Shown here: in pieces, positions 7,282 to 11,513 of the stretch
Numbering within the stretch: the first letter of the stretch is position 1
How the letters are laid out: every line of letters starts with the position of its first letter
Source: JACPSX01 sp035288405 [NCBI: bacterium]
GTDB lineage: Bacteria; JACPSX01
Reading direction: 5' to 3'
DNA: 11,513 nucleotides
Assembly: GCA_035288405.1 (NCBI GenBank)
Contig: DATEAK010000058.1
Location: 1 to 11,513 of the forward strand
Program-made: the position numbers and the translations under genes
Notes under the pieces: model-generated
What the model was told of the DNA's origin: nothing
The model's database searches: none
Seen by the model: only the letters and a program-made list of their open reading frames with translations

Positions 7282-7317
7282 AAAAGAAAACCCCGGTCCG
7301 GAAGATCCGGACCGGGG
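7282..7317 (-). terminator. Rho-independent terminator of the porin gene
   Basis: A perfect 11-bp stem (7291-7301 paired with 7307-7317) with a five-base loop. Read on the minus strand the GC-rich stem is followed by TTTTCTTTTG (7290-7281). It lies about 75 nt past the porin stop codon. On the plus strand no T-run follows, so it serves the minus-strand gene and not the converging lipoprotein gene. Confidence 0.85.
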
Positions 7318-7339
7318 CGGGATCGTTCCCCTCACCCTT

Positions 7340-7366
7340 CCCCTCTCCCCTAGCAGGGGAGAGGGG
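7340..7366. repeat. Perfect 12-bp-stem palindrome, probably a dispersed intergenic repeat
   Basis: CCCCTCTCCCCT (7340-7351) and AGGGGAGAGGGG (7355-7366) pair perfectly around a three-base loop AGC. Outside the stem, CCCT (7335-7338) and AGGG (7370-7373) extend the symmetry imperfectly. No T-run follows on either strand, so it is not a simple terminator. Pyrimidine-rich CCCTCTCCCC palindromes of this type recur between genes in many proteobacterial chromosomes (family knowledge); only one copy is visible here. It lies between the porin stop codon and the porin terminator, so it would be in the porin mRNA 3' end. Confidence 0.6.
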
Positions 7367-7392
7367 ATTAGGGCACGAGGAGGAAAGTCAGA

Positions 7393-8787
7393 CTAGAAGT
7401 TTGCGTACACGTTCCACTGGGCAACCCAGGGGTCACTCAAATTAACGGAGCTCGAGCCGCCCTTGAAGTAGTCACCCGCAAAGAGATAGCCGCCGCTGAC
7501 ACCCAGCACCAGCTCCTTCATGATCGGATAAAGGTAGGAGACGCTGACCTCCGTCCCATAATCCTTGTCCTGATTTGGAAGGTACGCGACGTTCGCCTTG
7601 GCATAGAAGACGTTACCCAACAAATCCCCGCCGGCCACCTTGGACTTGCCGTACGCCCCGAACACCTGGGCATTGGTAAGCGCTACGCCCGACTTGGCGC
7701 CGGACACCGTGCCGATGCCGTTAGTTGACTGGACACTGCCGTTCTTATACCACAGGAGACCCGTCTCATCCTGGTGGCGCAGCGCGATGGCGGAGTACTG
7801 CCCAAGATCATTTTTGCTTATTGAACCGGAGGGCGCCCAGGCCTTCACCTTGTCGTCGGTTGCATTGCCGTCACCGCTGGCATAGATGTACTGCAGCCCT
7901 AGCTCGCCGAAGCCGAAGGTGTATCCGCCCTGAAGGTACGCAGACCAAGCCTGGTACTTGGCGTCCTTCCCGGCATAGCACTCGCCAACGGCCGGCCCCT
8001 GAAAGGTGGTGATGCTCGCTGTCCCCGTTTCGGTGCAGACCGCTTCCCCGCCGATGTAGGCCGCCTCTGCCTTTAGATCAACGGGTCCAACCTTAGCCGC
8101 GCCATTGAGGCGGGGATAATACAACTTGTACGTCACAAGGCTTGCCGTGTCCGTGCTGCGGTCAAACATGATAGAGGGGGTCAAAGTAGCAGGCCCCGCC
8201 TTCATGCTATACTGCGCCAGGTAGAGGTCACGATCGGCGTCGCTCTCGGTTGCTGCCAGGGCGCAGCCCGACAACGCGGTGTTGGAGGCTGTGCTGGAAC
8301 AGTCCACGAGCTTCCCGTAGGCCAGCGTGAGCGTCCCGGGCCCGGCCTTCCAGTTCGCCACGATGCTGTCAGGTGCATACTTACGGTTCATGAGAACATT
8401 GTAGCCGGAGGTCCAGCCCCAGCCCTGCTTGCCAAGGTTAATATTGAAATCCTTCGTCGGCTTGTACGACGCCCATGCTTTTCTTACGGAAAAGCCCGAT
8501 CCGTCATTGCTTCCTATTCCACTTGTACCCGTTCCCCACTCCCCATCGTGAATCCAGAATTCGGAGAATACGGAGAGGCGATCGTTAACAGTAATCCCCA
8601 TGTTGAGGTCCAACCGGTTGTCAAAAAAGTTGGAGTTATTTTTCGTCGCCTCGTTGGCGGTCCAGTTATTGACCGAATACGCCCGGACTCTGTAATACCC
8701 GTTGAACTTCACTTCTGTGGCCAGGGCCGGGAGGGTCATCCCCACCACCAGCGCCACGGCCAGCATGAACATTGTCGCTCGTCTCAT
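7393..8787 (-). CDS. Outer-membrane beta-barrel porin-like protein
   Basis: A 464-residue predicted outer-membrane channel. The signal peptide MRRATMFMLAVALVVGMTLP ends at about ALA|TEV (after residue 23). The mature protein begins VKFNGYYRVRAYSV and continues with FFDNRLDLNMGITVNDRLSVFSEFWI (54-79), a run of alternating aromatic/aliphatic and polar residues typical of paired barrel strands. Strand-turn-strand units follow to the end, and the last residue is Phe (WNVYANF), as expected for assembly by BAM. Loops contain four cysteines (163, 175, 251, 270). I cannot assign a specific porin family; the opening resembles porins of anaerobic Gram-negative bacteria in style only. GGAGG seven bases before ATG 8787 decides the start; a TTG at 8850 in the same frame would add 21 polar residues before the signal peptide. 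It is monocistronic, with its own promoter (9009-9038) and terminator (7282-7317). Confidence 0.85.
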   Translation of the reverse strand: MRRATMFMLAVALVVGMTLPALATEVKFNGYYRVRAYSVNNWTANEATKNNSNFFDNRLDLNMGITVNDRLSVFSEFWIHDGEWGTGTSGIGSNDGSGFSVRKAWASYKPTKDFNINLGKQGWGWTSGYNVLMNRKYAPDSIVANWKAGPGTLTLAYGKLVDCSSTASNTALSGCALAATESDADRDLYLAQYSMKAGPATLTPSIMFDRSTDTASLVTYKLYYPRLNGAAKVGPVDLKAEAAYIGGEAVCTETGTASITTFQGPAVGECYAGKDAKYQAWSAYLQGGYTFGFGELGLQYIYASGDGNATDDKVKAWAPSGSISKNDLGQYSAIALRHQDETGLLWYKNGSVQSTNGIGTVSGAKSGVALTNAQVFGAYGKSKVAGGDLLGNVFYAKANVAYLPNQDKDYGTEVSVSYLYPIMKELVLGVSGGYLFAGDYFKGGSSSVNLSDPWVAQWNVYANF

Positions 8788-9008
8788 TCTGTCTCCTCCC
8801 TGACTGGTACTGTCGCTGTCATCCTGGTGTCCATTTAACAAGTACAACAACTCCCTCGTAAGGCGTACCTCTAGAAGGGACTCCTCACCTCATGGACCAC
8901 CTCCCTTCCATAGTTTTTCCCGCCATGAGCTTGCGGGGCACCACTGCGAACTCGTGTGATTTTTCCGACTTCTCGGTTCCGTCCTCTGTAACAAATGAAT
9001 ACGGCGCG
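8788..9008 (-). other. Long 5' leader of the porin gene with a two-codon mini-ORF
   Basis: From the predicted start near 9002 to ATG 8787 there are about 215 nt without a credible gene. On the minus strand AAGGGAGG (8907-8900) is followed after six bases by ATG AGG TGA (8893-8885), a start and stop separated by one codon. That ATG also ends a 13-codon in-frame run from an ATG at 8926 that has no Shine-Dalgarno of its own. No known riboswitch or stable long hairpin was recognised. The 63-residue plus-strand frame inside this region lacks a ribosome site and family features. Confidence 0.35.
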
Positions 9009-9017
9009 ACTGTAACA
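8986..9017. repeat. 8-bp direct repeat flanking the porin transcription start
   Basis: CTGTAACA occurs at 8986-8993 and 9010-9017, with start-to-start distance of 24 bp, slightly over two helical turns. One copy covers the -10 region of the predicted porin promoter and the other lies just downstream of the start. Placement fits a repressor or response-regulator site, but no regulator is identified. Confidence 0.35.
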
Positions 9018-9038
9018 CCCCTCCTTTCCCCCTGTCAA
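9009..9038 (-). promoter_or_regulatory. Predicted sigma70-type promoter of the porin gene
   Basis: On the minus strand a perfect TTGACA (9038-9033) is followed after 18 bases by TACAGT (9014-9009), a four-of-six -10 match. Transcription would begin near 9002. The 8-bp word CTGTAACA (plus-strand reading) occurs at 9010-9017, over the -10 box, and again at 8986-8993, just past the start. This could be an operator. Confidence 0.5.
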
Positions 9039-9103
9039 GAATTTTTTAAGGCGTCATCCGACCCCTTCTCCCACAAAAAATAGGGGGACTTCCGGCTCCA
9101 AAA

Positions 9104-11053
9104 TCACGGCGTTGTCCCGCTGAGTTTGAAGACTTCAATCCAGCTCCTCCCCTCCCGCCGCAGGAACATGAGCCCCTGAGGCTCCACGATGGCAGTGACA
9201 AGCTCCGGCGCGCCGTCATGATCGACGTCCGCCAGCAAATAATCCGCCATGTAGCCTCCCAGGGGGCGGGTCCGCCATTCCTCGTAAAAACTCCCTGCCT
9301 GCCAGCGCAAACCCGAAACGATGCTCTCGTTGTAAGCTCTAAGATTCGGAAAGAGATACCCGGTAGCAGGGATATTTGTGTTCATGATGACCGTCCCGGC
9401 TAAGGGCCCGGTCTTGCCACCCCACAGAATCCTGCCCTTGATGAGAACCCTTTGTATCTGGTCATTGTCTCCCAGGGAAGCGTTTGGAAGAGCTTGCCCT
9501 TGGACCTGCACAGGGAAAGCGGTCTCGGTGCCGCCATAACGTTCCGTGCTCCGCCATAGCAGTTCCCCTTCCTGGGAAAAGACCCTCAGGCGGTCATCAT
9601 CATCGACCATGATGAATTTCTGCTTCCCGTCCCCATCCAGATCCAGGGGGAGGAATCCGTAGATGCCGACGCCCAGGGCCCCAAAGTCTTTCGGTGAGTT
9701 CAGAGGGTCGCCTGGCACATAGCGGCCTGCCTGTGCCGGCACGGCAGACAGGTCCTTTTCCCAGCGGTAGCGAACAATCTTCCCGGAAAACGGATCCCCG
9801 GCTCCCTGCTCCTGAGCCCACAACTCCGGCTTGGCTCCAGGCAGCTTCACCACCCGCAAATAGCGATGAATGTCGTCCTGGATGACCTTGAAGGATCCAC
9901 CTTTGTGCTCAAGCACAAAGGAGCGCAGCAAATTATTGCGCAGGTTCGTGACGAAAATTTCTTCGACGCCGCTGCCGTTGAGGTCGGCCACCCCTACGTT
10001 CAGGAAGCTGCTGCCGGAGCCCCCCTTGTAGGTGCCCACTTCCTCAAGTTTCTTATTATTCCAGCGGTAGATCGCAACCACATCACTGCCGATGACGACG
10101 ATCTCGTTCTTGCCGTCCCCGTCCACGTCCCCCACGTCCATCCCCCGGACGGCAAACTCAATCGGGGTGCTGCGCAAGAGACCCTGGTTTCCAACCACTC
10201 CGAGAGCCCGCTCTCGGAGGAGAAACTGGGGATTGATGCGGGCCGTCCGAGAGGAAGAAAGCCGGTCCCGCGCACTGCGGCCGGCCAGTCGGCTCGGAAC
10301 ATTATTGAGAAGGGCGGTTTCAGTCACCTTGGGCTCTTTCGTGGAAATCGCGACCACTCTCACCTCCAGGGACCAGCGCTCCTGAACTTTGCGCACGGTC
10401 CCTGTGACCAGATAGTCACTCCCAAACTGCCGGGTGATTTGCTCCAAATTCTTATCGGACAACACCTGAGAAGGCTCAAGCCCTCTTTCGAGAAGCCAGG
10501 TGTGGAACCGGTCGCTGTCGGTCACTTCGAAGCGCCCCGTGCTCTTCAAGCTTTCCGCTAAACCCCGTGCCAGCGCCTCTCCATCCACGTTTTGGCCCTC
10601 GGGCGCGTCCATAGGGGCAACGGCCAGCTTGACCAGGCCCGAAGAAATGCGCGCCTGATCCCCGACTTTGGGGACCGCTCCGGGATTCATCGACTTGGGG
10701 ACGGCAATCGAGTATTGATCCTGGACCTCGACGATTTCCAGGGTGCCGAGGGTCTCTTCATATCTGCCCAGCACGACTCCGGTCAGCGGGTGCCGGAACT
10801 CTGCCCCTTCCCGAGTCAGAGTCAACTGCGTCCCGGGCTTCACCCCGTTTTTGCGGGCCACATCCAGGATGATTTTATTTTCCTGCAAGGAGACAACCGC
10901 CCCGCGCACTACGGGGAAGGCTTCCCGGATTTTGCCTGCAATCCGGTCAACGGGATCTTGCGAACTCGAACTCTGAGCTCCGGTTTCTTGCGGGAAATTG
11001 AAACCCAGGGAAAGGACCAGAACCAGGAACAGAACACTTCGCTTCGCCTTCAC
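9104..11053 (-). CDS. Secreted three-module protein: FlgT-C-like, TolB/CsgG-like and FG-GAP propeller
   Basis: A 649-residue exported protein of unknown function. A signal peptide (1 to about 27, KAKRSVLFLVLVLSLGF) leads to a small beta domain (about 33-137) containing VSLQENKIILDVARKNGVKPGTQ, HPLTGVVLG and a closing VGDQARI, the pattern of the FlgT C-terminal domain. Residues about 140-250 (KLAVAPMDAPE... GLAESLKSTGRFEVTD... GSDYLVTGTV) resemble the TolB N-terminal/CsgG-like fold of periplasmic assembly proteins. From about 295 a propeller follows with four FG-GAP/VCBS calcium-loop motifs: DVDGDGKNE (309-317), DLNGSGVEE (357-365), DLDGDGKQK (471-479) and DVDHDGAPE (609-617); the third ends in K instead of the usual acidic residue. 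The start is GTG 11053, with AAGGAG five bases upstream. It faces the periplasm or surface; a role in an envelope or appendage complex is inference. No clear promoter or terminator was found for it. Confidence 0.8.
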   Translation of the reverse strand: MKAKRSVLFLVLVLSLGFNFPQETGAQSSSSQDPVDRIAGKIREAFPVVRGAVVSLQENKIILDVARKNGVKPGTQLTLTREGAEFRHPLTGVVLGRYEETLGTLEIVEVQDQYSIAVPKSMNPGAVPKVGDQARISSGLVKLAVAPMDAPEGQNVDGEALARGLAESLKSTGRFEVTDSDRFHTWLLERGLEPSQVLSDKNLEQITRQFGSDYLVTGTVRKVQERWSLEVRVVAISTKEPKVTETALLNNVPSRLAGRSARDRLSSSRTARINPQFLLRERALGVVGNQGLLRSTPIEFAVRGMDVGDVDGDGKNEIVVIGSDVVAIYRWNNKKLEEVGTYKGGSGSSFLNVGVADLNGSGVEEIFVTNLRNNLLRSFVLEHKGGSFKVIQDDIHRYLRVVKLPGAKPELWAQEQGAGDPFSGKIVRYRWEKDLSAVPAQAGRYVPGDPLNSPKDFGALGVGIYGFLPLDLDGDGKQKFIMVDDDDRLRVFSQEGELLWRSTERYGGTETAFPVQVQGQALPNASLGDNDQIQRVLIKGRILWGGKTGPLAGTVIMNTNIPATGYLFPNLRAYNESIVSGLRWQAGSFYEEWRTRPLGGYMADYLLADVDHDGAPELVTAIVEPQGLMFLRREGRSWIEVFKLSGTTP

Positions 11054-11134
11054 AGCAACTCCTTCGAGATCTTCCGCCTCGTAGCCCTAAGCTTCACTGC
11101 AACAACTTTTTCACCTTTCGCCTTCAACCTATTT

Positions 11135-11179
11135 AAATCCCCCCAGCCCCCCTTTAAAAAAGGGGGGCTGGGGGGATTT
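11135..11179. repeat. Perfect 21-bp-stem palindrome rich in C/G runs (dispersed-repeat type)
   Basis: Left arm 11135-11155 (AAAT, six C, AG, six C, TTT) and right arm 11159-11179 are perfect inverted copies with a three-base loop AAA. It lies in the 180-nt gap between the RDD gene stop and the start of the propeller-protein gene. Palindromes of this shape, with an AAATCCCCC arm and an internal A/T hinge, recur between genes in several bacterial groups (family knowledge). The hairpin could end transcripts: TTTTA follows the right arm on the plus strand, and a TTTAAAT run follows on the minus strand. Nothing else was recognised in this gap. Confidence 0.75.
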
Positions 11180-11233
11180 TACTCAGCATCCTGACTTCCC
11201 TCATCTTGCTGAAAGCTGACTGCTGGCAGCTTC

Positions 11234-11513
11234 TCATGACAGGACAACGAAAGTACCGGAGAGTTTTTCAGACCAGCCCTGGTGATGGCGATCCAGAGCT
11301 GCCCAAAGGAACCCCAACCCGAAACTGATCCAGGAAAGGAAGGCTCCTCCCAGGCGCAGGGCCGACCGTGCGAAGCCCACCGGGCTCGAGTCTTCGGACA
11401 CTACTCGAATTCCGAAAAGAGCCTGCCCCCAGGTCTGCCCTCGGGAGCCCACCAGGTAAAGGTAGTATGCGGTGTAGAACAAGAGGAGGGAGGAAATCCA
11501 GGGAACAACTCCC
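11234..11513 (-). CDS. RDD-family integral membrane protein, C-terminal 92 residues; start outside window
   Basis: The frame is open to the right edge and ends at TGA 11236-11234. The visible part begins in a hydrophobic segment (VVPWISSLLLFYTAYYLYLV), then shows the family's central G-x-T-x-G-x-x-x-x-G-I-x-V-V pattern as GQTWGQALFGIRVVS. A second hydrophobic stretch (GGAFLSWISFGLGFLWAALD) is followed by DRHHQGWSEKLSGTFVV, the QGWxDKLxxTxVV end signature with Glu in place of Asp. The first membrane segment, which carries the Arg-Asp-Asp residues that name the family, lies beyond the window. RDD proteins are small inner-membrane proteins, some proposed to be transporters; no role can be given here. 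It is on the same strand as the propeller-protein gene but 180 nt and a large palindrome separate them. Confidence 0.88.
   Translation of the reverse strand, partial: GVVPWISSLLLFYTAYYLYLVGSRGQTWGQALFGIRVVSEDSSPVGFARSALRLGGAFLSWISFGLGFLWAALDRHHQGWSEKLSGTFVVLS

Noticed and set aside
6597-7283. 228-codon open frame on the minus strand across the lipoprotein gene
   Set aside because: It is antisense to a gene with a lipobox and strong ribosome site, and has no signal, domain or ribosome site of its own.
8892-9083. 63-codon plus-strand frame in the gap upstream of the porin
   Set aside because: It lacks a ribosome site and lies over the porin promoter and leader; composition is not protein-like.
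9073-9103. T-run on the minus strand after the propeller-protein gene as a terminator
   Set aside because: TATTTTTTG is present, but no GC-rich stem of useful length precedes it, so an intrinsic terminator is not supported.
9866-10561. 231-codon open frame on the plus strand opposite the propeller protein
   Set aside because: It mirrors the FG-GAP coding sequence in antisense and has no recognisable features.

Overview
The window comes from the chromosome of a Gram-negative bacterium. Four products are built for a double-membrane cell: a FadL-type barrel, a second outer-membrane porin, a lipoprotein with a clean lipobox, and a secreted propeller protein. G+C is visibly high (roughly high fifties percent by eye, not computed). 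A HisZ gene directly followed by purA is an arrangement I associate with Desulfobacterota/Geobacter-like and some other proteobacterial lineages, so an affiliation there or in a related deep-branching Gram-negative phylum is plausible. It is not proven. No mobile element, phage, CRISPR, tRNA or rRNA was found.

Left part (1-4838, all minus strand) is a compact biosynthetic operon read right to left: a class V PLP aminotransferase, serA, hisZ and purA (purA runs off the left edge). Gaps between genes are 12, about 20 and 28 nt, so one transcript is likely, driven by a good sigma70-type promoter at 4941-4970. The operon combines 3-phosphohydroxypyruvate formation (SerA), a transaminase that could carry out the next serine step, the regulatory subunit of the first histidine enzyme, and the IMP-to-AMP branch enzyme. 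It therefore links serine, histidine and purine metabolism.

The middle part is transcribed rightward from a divergent promoter (5038-5067). It holds a FadL/OMPP1 outer-membrane transporter gene (5127-6461) and, after a weak terminator-like hairpin and a gene-free stretch, a small lipoprotein of unknown function (6705-7211). The lipoprotein gene converges on a minus-strand beta-barrel porin (7393-8787). The 180-nt gap between them holds the porin's strong intrinsic terminator (7282-7317) and a separate 12-bp-stem palindrome (7340-7366) that looks like a dispersed repeat.

The porin has a leader of about 215 nt with a good promoter, a direct repeat around the promoter and a two-codon mini-ORF behind a strong Shine-Dalgarno sequence. 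Further right, on the minus strand, are a 649-residue secreted protein joining a FlgT-C-like domain, a TolB/CsgG-like domain and an FG-GAP propeller, then a 21-bp perfect C/G-rich palindrome, and the 3' end of an RDD-family membrane protein that runs off the right edge.

Most of the window is ordinary core metabolism and envelope genes. The parts most worth a second look are the three-module FlgT/TolB/FG-GAP protein, the composition of the four-gene operon, and the two different large palindromes. I did not see a clear new multi-gene system.
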